Shown here piece by piece: positions 35,137 through 44,129 of a DNA stretch of 64,000 nt. Numbering within the stretch: position 1 is the first letter of the stretch; the number at the start of each line of letters is the position of its first letter. The DNA comes from Nitrospirota bacterium (GTDB taxonomy: Bacteria > Nitrospirota > Thermodesulfovibrionia > Thermodesulfovibrionales > UBA6898): positions 36,244 through 100,243 of the forward strand of contig JAJXTV010000012.1 of the NCBI GenBank assembly GCA_021783515.1, in the 5' to 3' direction. Made by a program: the position numbers and the translations under genes. The notes beneath the pieces were generated by a model. The model was given only the letters and a program-made list of their open reading frames with translations. It was not told where the DNA came from and did no database searches.

Positions 35137-35858
35137 TGGGCGTGATACTGATCACTTTGTAATCAAGAAGCCTGGGACATCTTTTTTGGAAGGTCGCGGA
35201 GGAAGCGAAAAAATCGGGACGACTCCGGCTGGGAGGGAAACCGAACTGCAGGGGGAAAAGCGAGACACCCATGGTGCCGCCCGGCAGATTTCTTATGGAC
35301 AAAATTATAGAGCCATAGCCGGATCCGCTTCGGGTTTGCCTGATCTCCGGTGCTTTCCGGCTAAAGAGGCTCTCCCGAGACCCTTTTATGGCTCCAGGAT
35401 GCTTATATGTTGCGATGCCCCAGCCGGGAAACCACTGAGCTTTTTTCTAAGTGGGCGCTTCGGCGGATGCTTCAGGCTTCCTCTCGGCGAGGCATGCTCA
35501 CCACATCCGGCTCCGGCTCCCTAACCCAGTTGCTTGATCCTCTGGTTTACCCGTCCAGGGAATCGCAAGCTTTTCTTCTTTTCCTGATTTTATTCTAGCT
35601 CGAAAGATACGCTTCGTCAAGAAAAATATATATATATACATAAAAAACTGAAGTATTATAACGCTTTGATTATAAACAATATATTTTTTTAAGTGTCAGA
35701 ATGAGGCCGTCCGTCCTTGCGGCACGTGTGAGGCTGTTTCCTGCAGACTTCTCTAACCCCTTATAAAGTGTATATTTTTGTTGCTTTCCGACATATATAT
35801 GGGGATAATTTTATAGATAGAGTTGCAGGTGGTCTGCTCATTGTGCATTTAAGGAGGA
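35137..35858. other. 720-base intergenic region with AT-rich promoter-like part
   Basis: No coding frame here is convincing. The first 170 bases hold nothing I recognise. Bases 35308-35600 form a strongly folding segment, listed separately. Bases 35620-35700 are very AT-rich, including a TA dinucleotide run at 35626-35638, and may contain the promoter of the small SAP-like gene. Confidence 0.5.
35308..35597. ncRNA. Candidate structured RNA, family not recognised
   Basis: An 8-base outer stem (GAGCCATA / TATGGCTC) encloses a nested arm in which GGGT pairs with ACCC, GCCT with AGGC and CCGG with CCGG, each step separated by internal loops. A second unit follows, with ATGCC/GGCAT around a CCACT...AGTGG hairpin. 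The repeated compensating geometry suggests a functional fold. I could not match it to a known riboswitch. On the minus strand parts resemble a glycine aptamer, but that strand has no gene downstream. Strand is therefore left open. Confidence 0.4.
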
Positions 35859-36050
35859 ATGATGGAGATGAACGAGGTCAGGAAGATCGCAAAGAGGCAA
35901 GGCATCAAGGTCGAAAATATGAAGAAGGAAGATGCCATCCGGGCGATCCAGCGCGCCGAGGGCAACTTCGACTGCTTCGGTTCGGCGCGTTCGGGCCACT
36001 GCTCCCAGGACGACTGCCTCTGGAGACAGGACTGCCTGCGGAGTGTCTGA
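35859..36050 (+). CDS. Small SAP-like, Cys-rich protein
   Basis: A 63-residue protein after a strong AAGGAGG at 35851-35857. Three ATGs lie close together (35859, 35862, 35868), and spacing favours the second or third. The N-terminal 33 residues look like a SAP helix-extension-helix (EVRKIAKRQGIKVENMKKEDAIRAIQRAEG). The C terminus has four cysteines (FDCFG...HCSQDDCLWRQDCL) that could bind a metal. Similar small proteins are, to my knowledge, annotated as SAP-domain proteins of unknown role. It is a single gene, convergent with the RNase Z-like gene. Confidence 0.75.
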   Translation: MMEMNEVRKIAKRQGIKVENMKKEDAIRAIQRAEGNFDCFGSARSGHCSQDDCLWRQDCLRSV

Positions 36051-36059
36051 AAGGGCGGT

Positions 36060-37028
36060 TCAACTTCTGAATTCGTCCATCGCCTCCGCCACGACCTGTC
36101 CGGGGGAATCGCTGTACTTCGGGGAGACATGCGTTACGATCAGTTTCTTTACCCCTGCTCTCCTCGCGATCGCGCCACAGGCCTTTGCAGTGAGATGAAA
36201 GCGCTGACGCGCCAGTTCCCTGTCTTTCTCGAGATAATAGGCCTCGCAGAAGAAGATGTCAGATCCCTCCGCCAGTTCTGTAAGCGCGGCCATGTTTTTC
36301 GGGGTCATGGCGATGTCGGAGGCGTAGGAAATTTTTTGGCCCTTCGTGATCGCCGCAATATCCGATAGCTCCTTCAGACGGCGGGTCCTTCCCAATATCC
36401 GGATCCGGCTGTCGGCCGGCGCATTTTCCCTTACCATTTTCTTGAAATCGGTGAGCCATGGACCCACCTCCAGCCCCTTCCGAAGCAGGCGGTCCTTGTC
36501 TATATTGATGTGAGAGCCCTCCTCGAGCGCGTATGCGAGACAGGGAGTGCCGTGAGAGAGTTTTGAAGCCTTTACCCTGAACAGGGGGCCGGCGAGAAGA
36601 GTCCCGTCGGATGCCGTTCTTCCCGCCGTCTCCCGCCTGAACCGGTTTTTCGCCCTGAAGACTGAATGAAGAATGTCCCTGCCGTTGAACGAAAAGACGT
36701 TGATCTCCAGCGGGTAGTCCCGGATGAGGTTCCAGTCGTATCCCCTCAATTTGCCCGCCACGCATGCGGCCATATTCGGCGGGCCGTATATATTCAGCGG
36801 CGTTTCCCGTCGGAGCACCACCCTCAGAAGCGCGTCGAACCCGATAAAGTGGTCTATATGCATGTGGGTCACGAAGACGTCCGTGATCCGAAATAACTCC
36901 GAAGGCGCGAGGCAGCCGACGTCGCCGAGATCGAACTGGACGGCGCGCCTTTCCCTCAGTATCCGGACGAAGAGAAAGGGGTCTTCAAACGGGGTTTTGG
37001 GGCGGCGGAAATGGAAGATCGGCGTCAT
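36060..37028 (-). CDS. Metallo-beta-lactamase-fold hydrolase, RNase Z-like
   Basis: A 322-residue protein with the zinc motif THMHIDH (HxHxDH at residues 55-60), preceded by the DLGDVG segment that carries conserved residues of the RNase Z branch. Also seen are the SHG segment (ASKLSHGTPCLAYALE), ISYASDIAMTPKN and the C-terminal HLTAKACGAIARRAGVKKLIVTHVSPKY. RNase Z matures tRNA 3' ends, and this protein lacks nothing obvious. It is a bit divergent in its first residues, so a related phosphodiesterase function is possible. It is divergent from galT. Confidence 0.82.
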   Translation of the reverse strand: MTPIFHFRRPKTPFEDPFLFVRILRERRAVQFDLGDVGCLAPSELFRITDVFVTHMHIDHFIGFDALLRVVLRRETPLNIYGPPNMAACVAGKLRGYDWNLIRDYPLEINVFSFNGRDILHSVFRAKNRFRRETAGRTASDGTLLAGPLFRVKASKLSHGTPCLAYALEEGSHINIDKDRLLRKGLEVGPWLTDFKKMVRENAPADSRIRILGRTRRLKELSDIAAITKGQKISYASDIAMTPKNMAALTELAEGSDIFFCEAYYLEKDRELARQRFHLTAKACGAIARRAGVKKLIVTHVSPKYSDSPGQVVAEAMDEFRS

Positions 37029-37047
37029 TAGTAATTATAGAGCATTG

Positions 37048-37056
37048 TGATATAAT
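37048..37056 (+). promoter_or_regulatory. Extended -10 promoter upstream of galT
   Basis: TGATATAAT at 37048-37056 (extended -10) with a weak TTAGTA at 37028-37033 gives a start near 37063 and a leader of about 68 bases before galT. The ribosome-binding site is GACGGAGGATAT. Confidence 0.5.
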
Positions 37057-37130
37057 ATGCGGAAGCAAGACGCGCAACGGCTTCTGGGCACGGTTTTCAA
37101 TTCCTGTTTCCTTTCACAGACGGAGGATAT

Positions 37131-38126
37131 ATGCCTGAATTAAGAAAAGACCCCATTGTAGGAAGATGGGTGATCATATCGGTCGAGAGGGGGAAAAGAC
37201 CGACGGATTTCGTTTCTCCTTCGCAGAGGAAGAAAGGGGGATTCTGCCCCTTCTGCCCCGGCAACGAGTATACGACGCCTCCGGAGATTATGGCATTCAG
37301 GCCGTCGGGATCGGGGCCGAATACCGCGGGCTGGACGCTCCGGGTGATGCCGAACAAGTTCCCTGCGCTCCAGATTTACGGGGACCTCGGCAAGACCGGG
37401 GAAGGTATCTTCGACAAGATGAACGGCGTCGGCGCCCATGAGGTCATCGTCGAGACCCCTGACCATAACCTCTCGCTTGCCACGATGGCGCAGAAGTCGG
37501 TCGAGGACGTGCTCTGGGCATGCCACATGCGTCTTGCCGACCTGAAAAAGGACCAGCGCTTCAAGTACGCCCTCATCTTCAAGAACGAGGGGGAGGTGGC
37601 CGGCGCGACTCTGGAGCACTCCCACACGCAGGTGATCGCGCTGCCGATCGTCCCTGCGCTTGTGAAAGAGGAGATCGATTCCGCCCGCCGCCATTATGAG
37701 ATCAAGGAGCGCTGCATCTTCTGCGACGTGATCAACCAGGAGCTCGATGACGGCAAGCGGGTCGTCTGCGAAAATGCGAAATATGTCGCGCTCGCGCCCT
37801 TTGCGCCCCGCTCTCCCTTCGAGACCTGGATACTGCCGAAGCGGCACGAATCGGCATTCATGCCCTCCGACAAGAGCTTCGCCGACCTCGCCGAGATCCT
37901 CCAGCGGATCCTGCGCCAGATGGACAGGATACTCGACGTCCCTCCGTATAATTTCGTGCTCCATACGTCGCCTTTTTACGACGAGGCGAACGATCATTAC
38001 CACTGGCATATCGAGCTGATGCCGAAGCTGACCAAGATTGCCGGGTTCGAATGGGGCTCGGGCTTCTATATCAATCCTACTCCTCCGGAGGAATCCGCAA
38101 AATTCATGAGAGAGGCACGGATATAA
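37131..38126 (+). CDS. galT: Galactose-1-phosphate uridylyltransferase family protein
   Basis: A 331-residue HIT-superfamily nucleotidyltransferase. It opens with ELRKDPIVGRWVIIS, binds zinc through Cys39 and Cys42 (FCPFCPG), and has the active-site HSHTQ (His163, His165, Gln167) and the second half-domain signature YHWHIELMPKL. The Leloir enzyme swaps UMP between UDP-glucose and galactose-1-phosphate. Some relatives act on ADP-glucose instead. With glycogen synthase 24 bases downstream, a role in ADP-glucose turnover is a fair alternative. Confidence 0.92.
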   Translation: MPELRKDPIVGRWVIISVERGKRPTDFVSPSQRKKGGFCPFCPGNEYTTPPEIMAFRPSGSGPNTAGWTLRVMPNKFPALQIYGDLGKTGEGIFDKMNGVGAHEVIVETPDHNLSLATMAQKSVEDVLWACHMRLADLKKDQRFKYALIFKNEGEVAGATLEHSHTQVIALPIVPALVKEEIDSARRHYEIKERCIFCDVINQELDDGKRVVCENAKYVALAPFAPRSPFETWILPKRHESAFMPSDKSFADLAEILQRILRQMDRILDVPPYNFVLHTSPFYDEANDHYHWHIELMPKLTKIAGFEWGSGFYINPTPPEESAKFMREARI

Positions 38127-38149
38127 CTGCGGCATAAGAGGGTCCCGAG

Positions 38150-39595
38150 ATGAGAATACTGATCGCAACATCCGAGGCCGTCCCCTATGTGAAGACGGGA
38201 GGGCTCGGAGACGTCGCCGGAGCGCTGGTGTCGGAATTCCGCCGGCTGAACGTCGATGCGTCTCTCATCCTTCCCCTCTACCGGACGATCAGAGACGGCG
38301 CGGCCCTTCATCGCTGCGGCATACCGCTGAGCATCCGCATGGGCGGCTCCTCATTCGACGGAGAGCTCTGGGCATCCGACGAATCCGCGGCGCCCCGCGC
38401 CTACTTTGTCGAGTGCGCTCGGCTCTTCGGGCGGCCCGAGCTCTACGGCACGTCCGCCGGCGACTACCCGGACAACGCGCTGAGGTTCGCCTTCTTTTCG
38501 AGGGCGGTGCTCGAGGCCTGCGCCGGCCTCGATATGCGGCCGGACGTGATACACTGCAACGACTGGCAGACCGGGCTGCTGCCGCTTTACCTGAAGGACC
38601 ATTACCGGGACCGTTTCCGCAAAACGACCACGCTTTTTACGATCCATAACATCGGGTACCAGGGTATCTTCCCCCCATCCGCCCTCTCGACGGCCGGGAT
38701 AGGAAAGGACTATTTCCATCCGGAGGGGATCGAGTTCTACGGCCGGGTGAATTTTATGAAGGCGGGGCTGCTCTTCTCCGACCTGATCACCACCGTCAGC
38801 CCCACCTATGCAGAAGAGATCCTCCGCAAGGAATTCGGCTTCGGGCTCGAAGGAGTGCTGGGGAAGAGAAAAGACGATCTGTACGGCGTGATGAACGGGA
38901 TCGACTATCAGGAGTGGAACCCCGCAACCGATGCTGAGATCGCGGCCGGCTACGGCCCCGGCGACGCGGGCGGCAAGAAGGCCTGCAGAAAGGCGCTCCT
39001 GAAAGAGACCGGCCTCGGGAACCCCAACGCCCCGCTCTTCGGCGTGGTCAGCAGGTTTTCTTCCCAGAAGGGCATCGACCTGATCTCCGACGCGATCGAC
39101 GAGCTCGTCGGCCTCGGTCTCAATCTCGTCGTGCTGGGAAAGGGCGAGGCCTATTATCAGAACCTCCTGACAGGGGCCTCTCGCCGGAACCCCGGACGGG
39201 TCTTCGCCCGGATCGGGTTCGAGGAAAGGCTTGCCCGCCGGATCTATGCCGGCTGCGATTTTTTCCTGATGCCGTCGAGCTACGAACCCTGCGGCCTGGG
39301 CCAGCTGATCGCGCTCAAGTACGGGACGGTGCCGGTGGCGCGGAACACCGGAGGGCTTGCGGATTCCATACGGGACTACGACCACCTTCGCGGAAGGGGG
39401 ACGGGTTTCCTCTTTGACGACTTTACGCCGTCTGCGATGAAGGACGCGATCAAGCGGGCGCTCTGTCTTTTCGGCCGGGAGAAAGAGAGAGAGACCGTGG
39501 TCCGCGACGGGATGAGGGAGGACTTTTCCTGGGAGAAGCCGGCCGGGGCATATCTCGCGCTGTATGAGAAGGCGCTCGGGAAGGCGGGCGGATGA
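38150..39595 (+). CDS. glgA: Glycogen (starch) synthase
   Basis: A 481-residue GT5 glycosyltransferase that extends alpha-1,4-glucan from ADP-glucose. The N-terminal KTGGLGDVAGAL motif (residues 15-26) binds the ADP-glucose. The chain continues with IHCNDWQTGLLPLYLK, TIHNIGYQGIF, VVSRFSSQKGIDLI and the C-terminal acidic motif LMPSSYEPCGLGQLIALKYGTVPVARNTGGLADSI. Full length is normal for GlgA. Its stop overlaps the start of the histidine kinase (ATGA), so sugar metabolism and signalling share one transcript here. Confidence 0.97.
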   Translation: MRILIATSEAVPYVKTGGLGDVAGALVSEFRRLNVDASLILPLYRTIRDGAALHRCGIPLSIRMGGSSFDGELWASDESAAPRAYFVECARLFGRPELYGTSAGDYPDNALRFAFFSRAVLEACAGLDMRPDVIHCNDWQTGLLPLYLKDHYRDRFRKTTTLFTIHNIGYQGIFPPSALSTAGIGKDYFHPEGIEFYGRVNFMKAGLLFSDLITTVSPTYAEEILRKEFGFGLEGVLGKRKDDLYGVMNGIDYQEWNPATDAEIAAGYGPGDAGGKKACRKALLKETGLGNPNAPLFGVVSRFSSQKGIDLISDAIDELVGLGLNLVVLGKGEAYYQNLLTGASRRNPGRVFARIGFEERLARRIYAGCDFFLMPSSYEPCGLGQLIALKYGTVPVARNTGGLADSIRDYDHLRGRGTGFLFDDFTPSAMKDAIKRALCLFGREKERETVVRDGMREDFSWEKPAGAYLALYEKALGKAGG

Positions 39596-42500
39596 GCCTG
39601 AAGACGAAATTGTCCCTCATGCTGTCGGCGTTTCTTCTCGTGATCGCTGTCCTTGCCGCGGGGACGATGCTTATTTTCGAGAAGATGAGCTTCACGACAA
39701 GCTCCCTGGGCCCCATAAGCGAGCTGAACAAACATTACAGCGATCTGGATCGTGGGGTGGGAGAGCTGGTCGAGGCGACCAGGAGCTGGGCGGGCACAGG
39801 AGACGCGAAATACAAGCGACTCTATTACGCAAGGCTGCAGGATATCGGCAGGTTGTTCGCCGTCCTGGAGTCCGCGGTGCCCGAGAAAGATGAACTCAGG
39901 GAGCTGGAAGCCGAGTTCGAGAAAGTCACCGAAGACGCCGCCATCGTAATCGGAAAGCCGCGGCCGGCCGGCGACCCCGGGGTCCCCGCCTATCTCCAGA
40001 AGATCGAGGGGGCCGGGATCGGTATCATCGCCCGGATAGACAGCCTACAGGAGCATTCGGTGAACCGGGTGGTGGAGGTGGTGGGGAAGGGAGAGCTGCT
40101 GAGAAAGGAACTGATCTATTACCTCATCACGCTGATTGTCCTCAGCTCGCTCATGGCTGTCTTCCTGCTTGTCCGCATCAGAAGGGCGATATCGGAACCG
40201 GTGAGCGAACTTTTGAAAGCGGCGGAGAAGATCGGCAGCGGGGAGCTGTCCTACCGGATCAACATGGCCCGTGGAGACGAGTTCGGCACGGTCTCGCGGG
40301 GATTCGACACGATGGTTGCCGAACTGGAGTCTTCGAACCGGCAGATCAGCAGGAAGCTGGCCGAGACGGAGCTCTTCCTCGAGGTTTCGAAGATTGCCGG
40401 CACGACGCTCGACCTGAAGGACGCGCTTACGCTGATTGCCGAGACGATCGCCTATCGGCTCGAGCATGAAAGCTGCTCGGTCTATATGCTCCGCCCGGAA
40501 ATGAACGCCTTTGTCGTGGAGGCCGAGAGCAGAACGGGCGGAGAGGGTGAGGTCGCAACCCTGCCGGCGTCCGCCGACATTGCGAAGTCTCTGGCCGGGA
40601 CGCTCAGCCCCCTCATCATCGGCGAAGGAGGCGCAGGAGATGGCTCGGATGTTCTCCTCACAGGGGGATACCACTCCGCAGCCGCGGTCCCGATCGTCCG
40701 TGATCACGTTGTTTCGGGTCTTCTCCTCGTCAGAGACAGGGCGGCCGGGGCCTTCTCTGAGGACGAGGCAAGCACTCTCAAGATCCTCGCGCATACGGTC
40801 GGCTCGGTCATGCGGAACGCGGAGCTCTATCTCGCGACGAGAAAGCAGCTGCAGAAACTGACGGTTCTCTATGAACTGAGCAATGCGGTCACGTCGGTGC
40901 TCGATCTCGAAGAGCTCCTGGAAAAAATGGTGGGGGAGATATCCAGAGTGCTCTCGGCGAAGGGCTGCGTGCTGCGGCTGCTCGAAAACGGCAAGCTCAG
41001 GGTCAAATCCTATTTCGGAACGTCGGAGGCGTTGGGTGAGCTCTCCATGGGAGAGGGGATTGCCGGCTGGGTCGCCGGCAAGGGTTCTCCTCTTCTGGTA
41101 GAAGACGTGGAGAAGATGCCCCCTGAGATGCGCGTGCCGGGGCTCGGGGCGAAGTCGGTCCTCTGCGTTCCCCTCAAGGTGGGAGACTCCGTGATCGGCA
41201 CGCTCGGGCTGTACGACAAGAACGACGCACAGGGACAGATCGTGCCGTTTACGATGGACGATCTGCATACCGTTGAAGGGTTCGCCTCGATTTCGGCAAT
41301 CGCGATCGATAAATCGAAGACGTACGAAAACGAGGTGCGGCGCGAACGCGAGGCGAGCGAGGAGAAGAAGAGGCTCGACATCCTCTTCGACAGCGTGCAG
41401 GGCGGGATCATTACTCTCGACAAGGACTTCACGATCGTTTCGGTCAACAAATATATCGAAGACTGGGTGAGCATGCCCGCGGACAGCCTTGTCGGCCGGA
41501 GCTGCCTCGATATCTTTCACGAGAAGATCGGCATCTGCCCGCACTGCGCGGCCAAGGCGACCTTTGAGACCGGCGAGATCAACTCGATCATGCAGTCCAG
41601 GGGGGTGAACTACGCGGAGCTGACGTCTTATCCGATTAAAGATTCGGCAGGAGCGGTCATCCAGTGCGTCGTTTTTGTTCAGGACATCACCGAGCGGGTG
41701 CTCTATCAGGAGGAGACGCTCAGTCTCTACCGGGAGGTCATCCAGACGAAGGAGTACCTCGAAAGCATCATTGACAACTCGGCCGACGCTATCGTGACGA
41801 CAGACCTCGAGGGGATCATCACCTCCTGGAACCTCGGTGCCGAGAAGATCTTCGGGTTTGCCGAATCGGATGCGATCGGAAAGTTCCTTCCCTTTGTGCC
41901 CGATTTCCTGCTCGAACGGGAGAGGGAGAATATTGAAAAGATCAAGAAAGGGGAGCTGCTAAAGGATATCGAGACCCTTCGGAAAAAGAAGGACGGAACG
42001 ATTATCGAGATCAGCCTCACCCTGTCGCCGATCAAGGATGCGGCCGGGGAGATAATCGGAATCAGCGGGATTTCGAGGGACATTTCGGAGAAGAAGAGCG
42101 TCGAAAAGGAGCTGATCCGCCGCAACCAGGAGCTCTCGAGGCTCTTTTTTATCAGTTCGGCGATGCGGGGCACGCTCGAACTCGACAAGCTGCTCAGGAT
42201 GGTGCTGGTAGCCGTTACGATGAGCGACGGCATGGGCTTCAACCGGGCGATCCTCTTCCTCGTGGATGAAAAGCGGAACGCGCTGAAGGGCGCGATGGGC
42301 GTCGGGCCGGGCAGCCCGGAGGAGGCCTGGAAGATATGGGACGAACTCTCCCTCCAGAAGAAAAGCCTCGAAGATATCATGCTGGAGGTGGTCTCGGGCC
42401 CGCTGAAGAAGGACGCCTTTATCGACAGGCTCGCGGCAGGGATTGAGATCCCCCTTGAGGAGGACACGGTATTAACGCGGGTGGTGAGGGAGAAGACCTC

Positions 42501-43776
42501 GTGCAACGTCGCCGACGCCAGGAACGAGCGGCTTTCCGACCTGACCCTGATTCAGCAGCTCGGCACACAGGCGTATGCTGCCGTGCCCCTGATTTCGAGG
42601 GACAAGGTCATCGGGATTATCTGGGTCGATAACCTGTTCAACCGCAAGCCGATCACCGATGAGGACATGAAATTTCTCGCGAGCTTTTCCAATCACGTCG
42701 CCTCCGCGATCGAAAACGCCCGTCTGTTCGAGCAGGTGAAGATGGCGGAGCAGCAGCTCGAAAACATCTTCGAGTCCATGTCCGACATGGTCTATTTCAA
42801 CAGCAAGGACTACGAGATCAGGAGCATCAACAAGGCCGTGGCGAGCAGGCTGGGGCTCCCGCCCTCGGAGATCATCGGCAGGAAATGCTACGAGGTCTTC
42901 CACGGCATGCACGAGCCTTACGCGAAGTGCCCCCACCACAAGACGGTCGAGACGAAGAAGGCCTACATCGAGGAACTCGACGATCCGCACCTGGGGGGGA
43001 CCTTTCTTACCTCGAGTTCGCCGATCTTCGACCTTAACGGCGAGTTTATCGGGTCGGTGCATGTTGTCCGCGACATCAGCGAGCTGAAGGGGCTGAGAGA
43101 GAAGCTCGTCATGTCGGAGAAGATGGCGGCGCTCGGCGAGGTGGCCGCGAAGGTCGCCCACGAGATCAGAAACCCGCTCGTCTCGGTAGGAGGGTTTGCG
43201 AAGCGGCTCGAAAAGAAGCTCGACGGGAACCTGAAGGAATACGCCGGTATCATCGTCAAGGAGGTGGACCGGCTCGAGGGGATTCTGAAGGAGATCCTCG
43301 GCTTTGTAAAAGAGGTCCGCCTGGCCAGGGAGATGGTGAACCTCAACGTTCTTTTGGACGAAGTCCTCATGCTGATGCAGTCAAGCTGCGAGGAGAGGGG
43401 GATCACGGTCGAGCGGCAATACGGGCCGCCGGCGGAGGTGTTCGTCGACCCGAACCGGGTTAAGGAGGCCTTCATGAATATCCTGTCGAACGCGGTGCAG
43501 TCGATCGCGGGAAGCGGGTCGATTATCGTGAAGACCTATCTGGAGATCCCGGAGGCGGTTGTCGAGATACGGGATTCGGGGAAGGGCATCCCCGAGGAAG
43601 AACGGGCCTTCATCTTTAACCCGTTTTTCACGACCAAGGCCTCGGGCACGGGACTCGGTCTTGCGATTACGCACCGCATTATACAGGAACATAACGGCAC
43701 GATCCAGCTGGAGAGCGAAGTCGGCAGGGGGAGTGTCTTCAAGGTTAGTCTACCAACCAAGGAGGAGCAGAGATGA
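39592..43776 (+). CDS. Multi-sensor hybrid-free histidine kinase (HAMP, three GAF, three PAS)
   Basis: A 1,394-residue membrane kinase. Two helices (residues about 8-28 and 178-200) flank a periplasmic sensor, then HAMP (about 200-255), GAF (265-410), GAF (425-580), PAS (605-710), PAS (720-845), GAF (860-1050), PAS (1060-1165), HisKA with phospho-His1190 in KVAHEIRNPL, and HATPase (N box near 1296, GTGLGLAI). The first PAS has Cys649/Cys652 in ICPHC and the third has KCPHH, hinting at metal or redox sensing. It is coupled by ATGA to glgA upstream and to the response regulator downstream. Confidence 0.93.
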   Translation: MSLKTKLSLMLSAFLLVIAVLAAGTMLIFEKMSFTTSSLGPISELNKHYSDLDRGVGELVEATRSWAGTGDAKYKRLYYARLQDIGRLFAVLESAVPEKDELRELEAEFEKVTEDAAIVIGKPRPAGDPGVPAYLQKIEGAGIGIIARIDSLQEHSVNRVVEVVGKGELLRKELIYYLITLIVLSSLMAVFLLVRIRRAISEPVSELLKAAEKIGSGELSYRINMARGDEFGTVSRGFDTMVAELESSNRQISRKLAETELFLEVSKIAGTTLDLKDALTLIAETIAYRLEHESCSVYMLRPEMNAFVVEAESRTGGEGEVATLPASADIAKSLAGTLSPLIIGEGGAGDGSDVLLTGGYHSAAAVPIVRDHVVSGLLLVRDRAAGAFSEDEASTLKILAHTVGSVMRNAELYLATRKQLQKLTVLYELSNAVTSVLDLEELLEKMVGEISRVLSAKGCVLRLLENGKLRVKSYFGTSEALGELSMGEGIAGWVAGKGSPLLVEDVEKMPPEMRVPGLGAKSVLCVPLKVGDSVIGTLGLYDKNDAQGQIVPFTMDDLHTVEGFASISAIAIDKSKTYENEVRREREASEEKKRLDILFDSVQGGIITLDKDFTIVSVNKYIEDWVSMPADSLVGRSCLDIFHEKIGICPHCAAKATFETGEINSIMQSRGVNYAELTSYPIKDSAGAVIQCVVFVQDITERVLYQEETLSLYREVIQTKEYLESIIDNSADAIVTTDLEGIITSWNLGAEKIFGFAESDAIGKFLPFVPDFLLERERENIEKIKKGELLKDIETLRKKKDGTIIEISLTLSPIKDAAGEIIGISGISRDISEKKSVEKELIRRNQELSRLFFISSAMRGTLELDKLLRMVLVAVTMSDGMGFNRAILFLVDEKRNALKGAMGVGPGSPEEAWKIWDELSLQKKSLEDIMLEVVSGPLKKDAFIDRLAAGIEIPLEEDTVLTRVVREKTSCNVADARNERLSDLTLIQQLGTQAYAAVPLISRDKVIGIIWVDNLFNRKPITDEDMKFLASFSNHVASAIENARLFEQVKMAEQQLENIFESMSDMVYFNSKDYEIRSINKAVASRLGLPPSEIIGRKCYEVFHGMHEPYAKCPHHKTVETKKAYIEELDDPHLGGTFLTSSSPIFDLNGEFIGSVHVVRDISELKGLREKLVMSEKMAALGEVAAKVAHEIRNPLVSVGGFAKRLEKKLDGNLKEYAGIIVKEVDRLEGILKEILGFVKEVRLAREMVNLNVLLDEVLMLMQSSCEERGITVERQYGPPAEVFVDPNRVKEAFMNILSNAVQSIAGSGSIIVKTYLEIPEAVVEIRDSGKGIPEEERAFIFNPFFTTKASGTGLGLAITHRIIQEHNGTIQLESEVGRGSVFKVSLPTKEEQR

Positions 43777-44123
43777 AGATTCTTATTGTGGATGACGATC
43801 AGAACATCCTCAGACTCTACAAGGAGGAACTGGAAGAGGACGGGTATCAGATTGTGACAGCTTCAAACGGAAAAGAGGCGATGGAGCAGTTCGAGAAAGA
43901 GGCGCCGGATCTGGTGACGCTCGACATCCTCCTTCCTGACGTCGATGGGATCAAACTGCTCCGCCAGATGAAGGAGAAGAGGCCGAGGCTGCCGGTGATC
44001 ATGTCCACCGCATACGACTACCGCGACGATTTCGCGGTCTGGGCCTCCGAGGCGTACATCGTGAAGTCTGCGGATCTCACCGAACTGAAGTCGACGATCA
44101 AGAAGCTGACGGAAAAGGAATAA
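43773..44123 (+). CDS. Single-domain response regulator
   Basis: A 116-residue receiver domain with the acid pair Asp8/Asp9, phospho-acceptor Asp51 (LVTLDILLPDVDG), the switch Thr/Ser in MSTAYDY and Lys98 in IVKSAD. There is no output domain, so it must act through a partner protein or as part of a phosphorelay. It overlaps the kinase gene by ATGA and is its obvious cognate partner. The RNA methyltransferase gene follows after six bases. Confidence 0.95.
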   Translation: MKILIVDDDQNILRLYKEELEEDGYQIVTASNGKEAMEQFEKEAPDLVTLDILLPDVDGIKLLRQMKEKRPRLPVIMSTAYDYRDDFAVWASEAYIVKSADLTELKSTIKKLTEKE

Positions 44124-44129
44124 CGGACG

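Noticed and set aside
35308..35420. Glycine riboswitch on the minus strand
   Set aside because: Bits such as CGGGAGAG and ATCAGGCAAACC resemble the aptamer, but the consensus core is not complete and no gene follows on that strand.
35626..35642. TA dinucleotide run as a possible repeat element
   Set aside because: Too short to mean more than an AT-rich promoter region.
40045..41544. 499-codon open frame on the minus strand opposite the histidine kinase
   Set aside because: Shadow frame, rich in Arg, Asp and His as antisense frames of GC-rich genes usually are; no start signal.
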